Below, in pieces: positions 44,400-52,642 of a stretch of DNA of 64,000 bases; position 1 is the stretch's first letter, and each line of letters starts with the position of its first letter. The stretch comes from Bacteroides luhongzhouii (GTDB taxonomy: Bacteria > Bacteroidota > Bacteroidia > Bacteroidales > Bacteroidaceae), in assembly GCF_009193295.2 (NCBI RefSeq), contig NZ_CP059973.1, positions 4,030,001 to 4,094,000 on the forward strand, written 5' to 3'. Under the pieces are notes generated by a model that saw only the letters and a list, made by a program, of their open reading frames with translations, had not been told where the DNA came from and ran no database searches. The position numbers and the translations under genes were made by a program.

Positions 44400-44842
44400 T
44401 TGTATCCAATTTACAAAATAGCCAACGGGTGGAGAAACTTCACCCGTTGTTCAAGCAGCTTTTCGATTATGTGAAGTCGCACGATCTGTTGCACGAGGAA
44501 CTGGGAACTATTAGACTGGATGGTGATAATCTGATTGTCAATAATATCTATCCCGAATGTATTCCTGAAGGAAAACGTTTATTAGAACTGCATCACGATT
44601 ATATTGATGTGCACATATTGCTTGAAGGCAAAGAAACCATTGGCTGGAAAGCCTTGGAAGAATTAAAAGTGGAAAGGCAAGCTTATGATAAAAAGAGTGA
44701 TTGTGCCCTATATGGTGACGTTCCTACTACTTTCATCAATCTCTTGCCCGGACAATTCGTCATTGTATATCCGGAGGACCCCCATGCTCCGGCTATCGGT
44801 AAAGGCTGGATACGCAAACTGATAGCTAAAGTAAAAGTCTAA
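44396..44842 (+). CDS. YhcH/YjgK/YiaL family protein
   Basis: This 148-residue cytoplasmic protein belongs to the YhcH/YjgK/YiaL (DUF386) beta-barrel family. Metal-binding and family blocks are LELHHDYIDVHILLEGKETI with His and Glu, and VIVYPEDPHAPAIG with Asp and His. In E. coli yhcH lies in the nan operon and is thought to help sialic-acid sugars change anomeric form. The start overlaps the stop of the epimerase gene (ATGA at 44396-44399). The presence of this family next to a lyase and an AGE epimerase strengthens the assignment of the operon to sialic-acid use. Confidence 0.9.
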   Translation: MIVSNLQNSQRVEKLHPLFKQLFDYVKSHDLLHEELGTIRLDGDNLIVNNIYPECIPEGKRLLELHHDYIDVHILLEGKETIGWKALEELKVERQAYDKKSDCALYGDVPTTFINLLPGQFVIVYPEDPHAPAIGKGWIRKLIAKVKV

Positions 44843-44878
44843 GTAAACAGTCTCAAAAATCTTTTAAATACAACTACC

Positions 44879-46114
44879 ATGAAAAATAAAAAAATTTATC
44901 CATGGGTAGTGGTTGCGTTGCTTTGGGTAGTAGCGTTGCTCAACTACATGGATAGACAAATGCTTTCTACAATGCAGGAAGCAATGAAAATAGATATTGT
45001 AGAGTTGACGAAAGCAGAAGCTTTCGGTGCATTAATGGCAGTCTTTCTTTGGATTTACGGCTTTATGAGCCCGGTTGCCGGAATTATTGCAGACAGGCTT
45101 AGTCGTAAATGGTTAATCGTCGGAAGCTTGTTTGTTTGGTCGGCCGTAACATTCCTGATGGGATATGCCACGACGTTTGAGCAATTATATGGTTTGCGTG
45201 CAGTGATGGGGATTAGTGAAGCATTGTATATTCCTTCCGCTCTATCCTTGATAGCGGATTGGCATCAGGACAAATCACGCTCATTAGCAATTGGAGTTCA
45301 CATGACCGGACTGTATGTCGGTCAGGCAATCGGTGGATTTGGAGCTACGGCAGCCGCTGCATTTTCCTGGCAGAGTACTTTTCACTGGTTTGGCATTGTT
45401 GGTATTGCTTATTCTGTGGTTCTTATCTTTTTCCTGCATGAGAATCCTGTCCGAATGAAAATAGAAAAGGTTGTTGCTAATGGCATTAGCAAGGGGAATT
45501 CAATAGGAAAAGGGCTATTACTGTTATTTTCAAATATTTCTTTTTGGGTGATATTATTTTATTTTGCGGCTCCGAGTTTACCGGGGTGGGCTACAAAAAA
45601 CTGGTTGCCAACGCTATTTGCGGAGAATCTGGATATTCCGATGTCACAGGCAGGACCAATATCTACGATTACCATTGCTCTATCTTCATTTGTCGGAGTA
45701 ATATTGGGAGGATTCTTGTCGGATAGATGGGTGCTGAAGAATATCCGCGGACGTGTCTATACAGGGGCAATCGGATTGGGGATGACCATCCCCGCACTGT
45801 TATTGCTAGGTTTCGGACATGGTTTCATTAGCGTAATAGGTGCAGGATTGTTATTCGGCATCGGTTTTGGTATTTTCGATGCCAACAATATGCCTATTCT
45901 ATGCCAGTTCGTTTCTGCTAAATATAGAGGGACGGCATATGGTATTATGAATATGACAGGAGTTTTTGCAGGAGCTGCAGTAACTCAATTATTGGGAAAA
46001 TGGACGGATGGTGGAAGTCTGGGCGAAGGATTTGCTATGCTCAGTATCGTTGTTGCGCTTGCATTAGGGCTACAATTATACTTTTTAAGACCTAAAACGG
46101 ATAATATGGAGTAA
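44879..46114 (+). CDS. nanT: MFS sugar-acid transporter, NanT-like
   Basis: This 411-residue inner-membrane protein has about twelve hydrophobic segments and the MFS signature between helices 2 and 3 (GIIADRLSRKWLIVGS). The first helix reads VVVALLWVVALLNYMDRQM, typical of the anion/sugar-acid branch of MFS. In B. fragilis sialic acid enters through an MFS-type NanT encoded with lyase and epimerase genes, so the same role is inferred here. It follows the YhcH-family gene by 36 bases. A small ORF follows at 46119, then a terminator at 46380. Specificity for N-acetylneuraminate rests on neighbours, not on residues I can read. Confidence 0.82.
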   Translation: MKNKKIYPWVVVALLWVVALLNYMDRQMLSTMQEAMKIDIVELTKAEAFGALMAVFLWIYGFMSPVAGIIADRLSRKWLIVGSLFVWSAVTFLMGYATTFEQLYGLRAVMGISEALYIPSALSLIADWHQDKSRSLAIGVHMTGLYVGQAIGGFGATAAAAFSWQSTFHWFGIVGIAYSVVLIFFLHENPVRMKIEKVVANGISKGNSIGKGLLLLFSNISFWVILFYFAAPSLPGWATKNWLPTLFAENLDIPMSQAGPISTITIALSSFVGVILGGFLSDRWVLKNIRGRVYTGAIGLGMTIPALLLLGFGHGFISVIGAGLLFGIGFGIFDANNMPILCQFVSAKYRGTAYGIMNMTGVFAGAAVTQLLGKWTDGGSLGEGFAMLSIVVALALGLQLYFLRPKTDNME

Positions 46115-46118
46115 TACT

Positions 46119-46286
46119 ATGATGATTATAGTTTGGGCTGAAGAAGAAAAGAATATTAGTGTAAAGCTCATTTATTATCTCAAATGTATAGATATATTCG
46201 TGAATATTGTATTCGTACTATTCTTACTCTTAAACTGTTTTCTTTTTATTATACAGGATGCTAATAAACTCATTTTGCATTTTTAA
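46119..46286 (+). CDS. 55-residue single-helix membrane peptide candidate
   Basis: This small ORF starts 4 bases after the NanT-like stop, with GGAG about 7 bases upstream of its ATG. It encodes a charged N-terminus (AEEEKNISVKL) and a hydrophobic segment of about 20 residues (IFVNIVFVLFLLLNCFLFII). It may be a small membrane protein of the nan operon or chance in AT-rich DNA. The rest of the gap 46115-46547 contains only the terminator. Confidence 0.3.
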   Translation: MMIIVWAEEEKNISVKLIYYLKCIDIFVNIVFVLFLLLNCFLFIIQDANKLILHF

Positions 46287-46379
46287 TAAATAATGAAACA
46301 GTTTATTATAAACGGGTCTTACATTTATAATAAACAATATTCGGGATAATTCACTAAGTAGGTACGAATATATTAAACA

Positions 46380-46415
46380 AAACGAGGTGAAATCTGCATA
46401 GATTTCACCTCGTTT
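46380..46415. terminator. Bidirectional terminator between convergent genes
   Basis: A perfect 15-bp stem (AAACGAGGTGAAATC at 46380-46394 with GATTTCACCTCGTTT at 46401-46415) and a 6-base loop is flanked by A-rich and T-rich sequence on the two sides. It serves the sialic-acid operon on the plus strand and the GNAT gene on the minus strand. Confidence 0.88.
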
Positions 46416-46547
46416 CTATTCTTTTAGAAACATATTTATGTTTCTAAAAAATCTCTTTATGTCTTTATTTTTGTATATATCATATCTGTTGTCAGCTAAT
46501 TGGTTATTACAAATATACGAAATTAAAAGAGGAAAGTCAATAGCTTT

Positions 46548-47078
46548 TTAAAATTTGATGTGATACAATACATGTCTGCACAACGGATGCTCACTGGGGA
46601 CAAGCGGATGATCGAATTCCTTCATCCGTTCCATTCCTATTTTCTGCATTACACGTTCTGACCGTTGGTTGAGAAGGGAAGTAAAAGAAAAGAGTTCTTT
46701 TATATCCGTTGTATTGCGCGTATACTCCAAGCATGCATTTGCAGCTTCAGGAGCATAACCCTGTCCCCAATATTCGTATGCTAACCGCCAGCCTATTTCT
46801 ATGCCTGGAGCAAAGTCTACATCAAATGTAATCTGATGTAGTCCGGTATAGCCCATAAAAGCATGATCTTCTTTTCGTTCTACGGCATACAAACCAAAGC
46901 CACAGGTTTGGAATTCATTTTGAATACGCTGATAAAAGGCAAATGATTCTTCCAATGACAATGAATTAAGAAAAAACTCCATCACATTCGGATCGGCATT
47001 CATACGGGCAAAAAACGGGATGTCTTCTTCTTTCCAGTCTCGGAGAATCAGACGGGGTGTTTCTATATACTTTTGCAT
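46548..47078 (-). CDS. GNAT acetyltransferase, RimJ/RimL-like
   Basis: This 176-residue cytoplasmic acetyltransferase has the opening IETPRLILRDWKEEDIPFF and the acetyl-CoA motif EIGWRLAYEYWGQGYAPEAA, then NQRSERVMQKIGMER; these mark the RimJ/RimL branch of GNAT enzymes. I place the start at the ATG at 47078 rather than eight codons upstream at 47102. A promoter-like TATCTTTG covers 47107-47100, so the longer start would lie inside the promoter. The acceptor is unknown. It is a single-gene unit ending at the shared bidirectional terminator. Confidence 0.87.
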   Translation of the reverse strand: MQKYIETPRLILRDWKEEDIPFFARMNADPNVMEFFLNSLSLEESFAFYQRIQNEFQTCGFGLYAVERKEDHAFMGYTGLHQITFDVDFAPGIEIGWRLAYEYWGQGYAPEAANACLEYTRNTTDIKELFSFTSLLNQRSERVMQKIGMERMKEFDHPLVPSEHPLCRHVLYHIKF

Positions 47079-47099
47079 AACTATGATGATAATAGAATG

Positions 47100-47107
47100 C
47101 AAAGATA
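47100..47107 (-). promoter_or_regulatory. Bacteroides -7 element for the GNAT gene
   Basis: On the minus strand this reads TATCTTTG, matching TAnnTTTG, 22 bases before the ATG at 47078. No convincing -33 TTTG is seen. It supports the shorter start of the acetyltransferase. Confidence 0.5.
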
Positions 47108-47192
47108 CAATTCTTTTTCCTTATTGGAAGTTATTCGTTATTATAAGTATTAACCATCATTTATCGAATCCTCCCTTTCATATATAGTCAGT

Positions 47193-49625
47193 CTAATCAG
47201 CAGCGTGGTACGGATGTGTAAACCAGAAGCAGGAGCCTACTCCTTCGGTCGAATCCACGCCAATTTCTCCTCCCATTTGGGAAACAATGCTTTTGCAGAT
47301 AGAAAGTCCGAGTCCTGTACCCTGAACAAAAGTATTCAGCTTCACAAAACGTTCAAATACGCTCTTTTGCTTTTCTTCCGGTATTCCCATTCCGGTGTCG
47401 CGCACATAGAATTTTATTTTCTGATGAGATACTTGTTCATATCCCAGGGTGATACTACCTTGTCGGGTGAACTTTAATGCGTTATTTATAAAGTTACTGA
47501 TCACTTGAGTGAATCTGTTTTTATCCGTATAGATATAACATTCAGGGAATGGTTCCTCCAAAATCAGTTCAACACCTTTACCTACTTTCATGCCCATTGA
47601 TTTGATAATTTCAGAACAAGTCTCATTAACATCTACATTGGTGTATACAAAATTGAATGTTCCCGCTTCGATTTTCGAAAGATCGAGAATGTCCGAGATC
47701 AGTTGCAAAAGAAGTTCATTATTCTCTTGCACAATCTTAATGTATTCCTGCCGTTCGCTTCTGCTATCCGTTTCTGCCAGAAGACTGGAAAAGCCGACAA
47801 TAGCATTGAGAGGAGTACGGATCTCATGACTCATGTTAGCCAGGAAAGCCGACTTCAGACGATCCAGTTCTTCCGCTTTATCACGGGCAATAATCAATTT
47901 CTGTTCAGTCTCTTTCAATGGCGTGATGTCATAATTGATACACAACATCTCAATAATGCCGTCTTGCGGACGATAATCTCTGACCATAACATTAATGCTG
48001 GTCCATGTATATTTACCATTCTCCCTGCATACACGAACTTCTTTACGCAAACTGGTTGCTTTTCCCTCTTTCACTTCGCGTACAAAGTTTTTCAGAACAG
48101 CTTGATCTTCAGGAACCACATGTGCATATACTCCGATAACCTGTGGCATGGGAATACCTTCTTTCTCTCCCAAATTTCTGTACCATGTATCTTGGGCATA
48201 CCCGTCTCTTGTCAATACATTGAAATGAGCAAATCCTACCTTGGCGTAATCACCGATTAGAAGAAACAGATTCTCAAACTCCTGTATCTTGGTATATGCA
48301 TTGGCTGTTTCCGTCGTATCTATATTGATAAATAAATGGTTGATAAACTGATTTTGAGAATCATAGAGAGAGGTCACTTTTGTAGTAAGATTGATAATCC
48401 CTTTCTTATGAGTGTCTATATACCGGTTTATTTTTGAGAAATCATAATTGATGGAAAAATCTACATTTTCCTTTGCTTTCAACTTTTCTTTTATCTCTAA
48501 AGGAATATTCGGATTGTCGAACATGTTGATTCCCAAAGCTTTGCTTTTATCTGATAAACCGAATATTTCAAGTTCTTTATCATTAATGTCTACCAAATAA
48601 CCATCTTCGTCATAAAGTTCGACACCTGCCGGAAGATTCTTGTAGATGTTTCTCATGATCTTTTCACTGTTGTCCAAAGCAAGACGATCTTCTTTGGCCT
48701 GTAACTCGGATTTTCGTAATTCAATGCAAATACTGATGATGTTAGCCAAAGAAGAAAACCACTGAAGATCGACATTACTCCAACTACGGCATACGCTGAC
48801 CATGTCAACACCCATATATCCCCACACTTCATCTTTCGCTATGAGGGGAACAGCCATCAGTGATTTAATATTCTGGGCTTCTAAAAGATTACGGTATTCC
48901 TGCGCCTCTGAAGGCATTTCATCCAATGTATTCAAGATGATAGATTTTCTGTCCGCGATCTGGCGGTTCCACCAGAAAGAGTCATCCCAAAGTATATTTT
49001 GTAGATTATCCCGTTCTTCGGACACTCCTTCAGCCGTTGCTTCATACATACAATTCTGTACCTGTTTCTTTCTATCTATTTCGACGATATAAGTACGGTC
49101 TCCTTTGAATTGTTTGAGTATGTCTCCTAATATCCGGTTAATGACTTGTGGTATATCATCGCATTGTAAGAAAGCAAGCAATGAATAAGAAATGCTGTTT
49201 TGTTGATAGAGCAGACTGTTTACCTGAAGAAAATTAATGTTATCATTTGAACGCTCAATAGGCCTATCTATACATTGAAGGTAACCGATCATATTTTTAT
49301 ATCCCTCTTTATCGGGTTTCTGAATCTTAATTCTAGAATACACCCAGATTTCCCCGTCTTTTGCCCGGACTGGGAACATTTGTTCGTATGTCTCCAGATT
49401 AGAGAGAGACATGTATTCATTTTTAAGACGCGATCGGTGGTCTTCACGTATTCTTTGGTGGAATTCGGTGAAACTGATGCGGTTACTTTCAAGGCCGAGT
49501 AAGTCAACAATAAAGTCAGAGCAGATATATTCTTTATTCTTCAAATCTGACTCCCACCATCCCATTTTGGCCATTTGTGCTATCTGAACGTATTTTTCAT
49601 AGTCATAATTTGTTTGTTCTTTCAT
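47193..49625 (-). CDS. Soluble PAS/GAF sensor histidine kinase
   Basis: This 810-residue kinase has no membrane segment and no signal peptide. In order I see a PAS-like domain (about 10-130, [20 protein letters not shown]), a GAF domain (about 145-305, with [20 protein letters not shown]), a second PAS (about 320-430, [19 protein letters not shown]), a third PAS (about 445-575), and then HisKA with the phospho-accepting H600 in [13 protein letters not shown]. The HATPase domain (about 685-805) has [11 protein letters not shown] and [11 protein letters not shown]. There is no receiver or DNA-binding domain, so it must pass phosphate to a regulator encoded elsewhere. It is transcribed alone, divergently from the GH gene at 49845. 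Confidence 0.92.
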   Translation of the reverse strand: MKEQTNYDYEKYVQIAQMAKMGWWESDLKNKEYICSDFIVDLLGLESNRISFTEFHQRIREDHRSRLKNEYMSLSNLETYEQMFPVRAKDGEIWVYSRIKIQKPDKEGYKNMIGYLQCIDRPIERSNDNINFLQVNSLLYQQNSISYSLLAFLQCDDIPQVINRILGDILKQFKGDRTYIVEIDRKKQVQNCMYEATAEGVSEERDNLQNILWDDSFWWNRQIADRKSIILNTLDEMPSEAQEYRNLLEAQNIKSLMAVPLIAKDEVWGYMGVDMVSVCRSWSNVDLQWFSSLANIISICIELRKSELQAKEDRLALDNSEKIMRNIYKNLPAGVELYDEDGYLVDINDKELEIFGLSDKSKALGINMFDNPNIPLEIKEKLKAKENVDFSINYDFSKINRYIDTHKKGIINLTTKVTSLYDSQNQFINHLFINIDTTETANAYTKIQEFENLFLLIGDYAKVGFAHFNVLTRDGYAQDTWYRNLGEKEGIPMPQVIGVYAHVVPEDQAVLKNFVREVKEGKATSLRKEVRVCRENGKYTWTSINVMVRDYRPQDGIIEMLCINYDITPLKETEQKLIIARDKAEELDRLKSAFLANMSHEIRTPLNAIVGFSSLLAETDSRSERQEYIKIVQENNELLLQLISDILDLSKIEAGTFNFVYTNVDVNETCSEIIKSMGMKVGKGVELILEEPFPECYIYTDKNRFTQVISNFINNALKFTRQGSITLGYEQVSHQKIKFYVRDTGMGIPEEKQKSVFERFVKLNTFVQGTGLGLSICKSIVSQMGGEIGVDSTEGVGSCFWFTHPYHAAD

Positions 49626-49671
49626 ATTGTTTGCTCTTGTTTTCTGTTTTATATTATAAGACGCTAGCCGA

Positions 49672-49679
49672 CAAAGATA
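49672..49679 (-). promoter_or_regulatory. Bacteroides -7 element for the histidine kinase gene
   Basis: On the minus strand this reads TATCTTTG, a match to TAnnTTTG, 47 bases before the kinase ATG. A clear -33 element is not visible. The 219-base space to the divergent gene at 49845 holds nothing else I can support. Confidence 0.5.
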
Positions 49680-49844
49680 AGCATAACTTTTAAATAATGA
49701 GGCGTTTGCATATCACAGCAGGATGAAAGTGGAAATTTGGTGCTGAAAAGTGGAAAAAGAGACGAATGAGTACAAACAGGGGATTATTTCGTCTTTCTCT
49801 TAGTGAAGAAGTGAATTATATAATCTATAATATATATCAGAAGA

Positions 49845-52544
49845 ATGAAAAATACCAGATTATTCATGTTTGCGGCATGCACACTTTTTTTAGCAGCGTG
49901 TGGCAGGCAAACCGTGAAGATTATGACTCCGCCGGATGCGTCAAATCGTGTTCTGTTTGGTGCGGAGCAGTTACAGACTACCTTGGATAAAGCCGGTTAT
50001 CAGGTAATAATGCAACAGGGAGACACTACATTCTCCGATACTGAAATCAAAACGATTCTGTTGACGGAAGTAAATGACACGACACTCAAGAAAGAAGGTT
50101 TTCATATTTCGACGACGGGCAATCTGACCAGAGTGTCCGGCAAGGATGGAAGTGGTGTCATTTACGGATGCCGTGAACTGATCGACCGTGTGAATGATTC
50201 GGATGGTAAATTGAACTTCCCGGAGGAACTGAAAGACGGTCCTGAAATGGTATTGCGTGGTGCATGTGTAGGATTACAGAAGATGACCTACCTGCCGGGA
50301 CATGGTGTGTACGAATATCCGTATACGCCGGAAAGTTTCCCTTGGTTTTATGATAAAGAACAGTGGATTAAATACTTGGATATGCTGGTTGCCAACCGCA
50401 TGAATTCACTGTACCTTTGGAATGGCCATCCGTTTGCGTCATTGGTGAAACTGGAAGATTATCCGTTTGCACTGGAAGTAGATGAAGAAACATTCAAAAT
50501 GAATGAAGAAATGTTCTCTTTCCTCACAGAAGAAGCAGACAAGCGCGGTATCTTTGTAATACAGATGTTTTATAATATCATTCTTTCCAAACCGTTTGCA
50601 GAACATTACGGTTTGAAAACTCAGGACCGTAACCGTCCTATAACTCCTCTGATTGCCGATTATACACGTAAGAGTATTGCCGCTTTCATTGAGAAGTATC
50701 CCAATGTAGGATTACTTGTTTGTCTGGGTGAAGCGATGTGTACAGTGGAGGACGATGTGGAATGGTTTACAAAAACAATTATTCCCGGAGTGAAAGACGG
50801 ATTACAGGCATTGGGACGTACGGATGAACCGCCTCTTTTGTTGCGTGCGCACGACACGGACTGCAAACTGGTGATGGACGCTGCCTTGCCGCTCTATAAG
50901 AATCTTTATACGATGCATAAGTATAATGGTGAATCGTTGACTACATACGAACCTCGTGGTCCCTGGTCGAAAATTCATACGGATTTGAGTTCGTTGGGTT
51001 CCATTCATATCAGTAACGTACATATCCTGGCAAATTTGGAACCGTTCCGCTGGGGTTCTCCGGATTTCGTTCAGAAGGCGGTAACTGCCATGCACAATGT
51101 ACACGGTGCCAATGCGTTGCACCTTTATCCGCAGGCTTCATATTGGGACTGGCCTTATACGGCTGACAAATTACCGAACAATGAACGTGAATTCCAGTTG
51201 GATCGTGATTGGATCTGGTATCAGACCTGGGGACGCTATGCGTGGAACTGCCATCGCGACCGTACAGATGAGATGGGCTACTGGAACCATCAGTTAGGCA
51301 AATTCTATGGAACCTCTGACGAAAATGCAAGCAATATCCGTGTAGCATACGAAGAAAGCGGAGAGATTGCTCCGAAGTTGTTACGTCGTTTCGGTATCAC
51401 AGAAGGAAATCGCCAAACGTTATTACTGGGTATGTTTATGAGCCAGCTTGTCAATCCATACAAATATACGATCTATCCGGGATTCTATGAAAGCTGCGGA
51501 CCGGAAGGGGAGAAGCTGATAGAGTATGTAGAGAAAGAATGGAAAAAGCAACCTCATGTAGGTGAAATGCCTTTGGATATTGTTGCTCAAGCAATAGAAC
51601 ATGGAGATAAAGCGGTAGCGGCTATTGATAAAGCAGCAGGTTCCGTCTCTTCAAATAAGGATGAATTTGCACGTTTGCAGAATGATATGCATTGCTATCG
51701 TGAGTTTGCGTATGCGTTCAACCTGAAAGTGAAAGCTGCCAAACTGGTATTGGATTATCAATGGGGAAAAGAGATTAAGAATCTTGAAGAAGCTATTCCT
51801 TTGATGGAACAAAGCCTGGAACACTATCGCAAATTGGTGGAACTGACGGACGAACATTACTTGTACGCCAACAGTATGCAGACTGCCCAACGTCGTATTC
51901 CTATCGGTGGAGATGATGGAAAAAATAAGACTTGGAAAGAATTGCTGGTACACTATGAAAAGGAATTGGAGAATTTCAAAGCCAACCTCGCTTTGTTGAA
52001 AGAAAAACAGAATGGAAATGCAGTGACTGAAACTGTCGAGATTACTGCTTGGACTCCTGCAAACGTGAAACTGATCTCTAATTATCCGACAGTGAAAGTG
52101 GATGAGGGGACTTCTTTATTTGTGGATGTTCCAAGCAAGATAGAAGCAGTAGCTCCGGAATTGAAAGGAATGAAGGCATTCCGCTTTAATGGAAATGAGC
52201 AGAGAGAGAAAGGCACAAGCATCACTTTCGAAACGGATGCCCCGGTGAAACTGTTAGTCGCTTATTTCAAAGACGACCAGAAAAAATATGCAAAAGCTCC
52301 GAAACTGGAAATCGATGCGTCAGCCAATGATTACGGTCAGGCGGAACCTGTGTTGACGAATGCTGTCCGTATCAATGGAATGCCTTTGGCAAATGTGCAT
52401 GCATATAGTTTTCCGGCTGGAAAGCATACGTTGATGTTACCCAAAGGTTATCTGCAAGTGCTGGGATTCACGGCTGCGGAAACGAAAGTTCGTAATGCCG
52501 GGCTTGCCGGGGATGAAGAGACAATGGATTGGTTGTTTTACTAA
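49845..52544 (+). CDS. Glycoside hydrolase-like lipoprotein with GH67N/GH20-type N-terminal domain
   Basis: This 899-residue lipoprotein (lipobox FLAAC, then GRQTVKIM) has an N-terminal alpha/beta domain (about 25-125: NRVLFGAEQLQTTLDKAGY, then SGKDGSGVIYGCRELIDR) like the one that precedes the barrel in GH67 alpha-glucuronidases, GH20 and GH84 enzymes. A barrel-like region follows (about 140-480) with MLVANRMNSLYLWNGHPFA, NVGLLVCLGEAMCTVED and ALHLYPQASYWDWPYTADK. A helical region (about 560-720) and a C-terminal beta domain complete it. Candidate acidic residues are the Glu in LGEAMC and the Asp in RAHDTDCK, but I cannot assign a CAZy family. It starts the plus-strand GH group and ends 98 bases before the fusion enzyme gene. 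Confidence 0.68.
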   Translation: MKNTRLFMFAACTLFLAACGRQTVKIMTPPDASNRVLFGAEQLQTTLDKAGYQVIMQQGDTTFSDTEIKTILLTEVNDTTLKKEGFHISTTGNLTRVSGKDGSGVIYGCRELIDRVNDSDGKLNFPEELKDGPEMVLRGACVGLQKMTYLPGHGVYEYPYTPESFPWFYDKEQWIKYLDMLVANRMNSLYLWNGHPFASLVKLEDYPFALEVDEETFKMNEEMFSFLTEEADKRGIFVIQMFYNIILSKPFAEHYGLKTQDRNRPITPLIADYTRKSIAAFIEKYPNVGLLVCLGEAMCTVEDDVEWFTKTIIPGVKDGLQALGRTDEPPLLLRAHDTDCKLVMDAALPLYKNLYTMHKYNGESLTTYEPRGPWSKIHTDLSSLGSIHISNVHILANLEPFRWGSPDFVQKAVTAMHNVHGANALHLYPQASYWDWPYTADKLPNNEREFQLDRDWIWYQTWGRYAWNCHRDRTDEMGYWNHQLGKFYGTSDENASNIRVAYEESGEIAPKLLRRFGITEGNRQTLLLGMFMSQLVNPYKYTIYPGFYESCGPEGEKLIEYVEKEWKKQPHVGEMPLDIVAQAIEHGDKAVAAIDKAAGSVSSNKDEFARLQNDMHCYREFAYAFNLKVKAAKLVLDYQWGKEIKNLEEAIPLMEQSLEHYRKLVELTDEHYLYANSMQTAQRRIPIGGDDGKNKTWKELLVHYEKELENFKANLALLKEKQNGNAVTETVEITAWTPANVKLISNYPTVKVDEGTSLFVDVPSKIEAVAPELKGMKAFRFNGNEQREKGTSITFETDAPVKLLVAYFKDDQKKYAKAPKLEIDASANDYGQAEPVLTNAVRINGMPLANVHAYSFPAGKHTLMLPKGYLQVLGFTAAETKVRNAGLAGDEETMDWLFY

Positions 52545-52555
52545 TCTCATTATAA

Positions 52556-52610
52556 ATCCGGTGTGTAACTGTTTGTTTCATTTCTTAAGACAGACAGTGA
52601 TACACCGGAT
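52556..52610. promoter_or_regulatory. Long hairpin between two GH genes
   Basis: ATCCGGTGTGT (from 52556) and the matching ACACCGGAT (52602-52610) enclose a second short pairing (ACTGT with ACAGT), giving a long imperfect hairpin. No T-run follows, so it is not an ordinary terminator. It may be a processing site or an attenuator that sets the level of the downstream gene. Confidence 0.5.
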
Positions 52611-52642
52611 CATTAATTTAATGATTATAGACGAAAAGTATC

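Noticed and set aside
46287..46547. Further gene in the gap after the sialic-acid operon
   Set aside because: Only AT-rich sequence and the bidirectional terminator are visible; no ORF or RNA gene can be supported.
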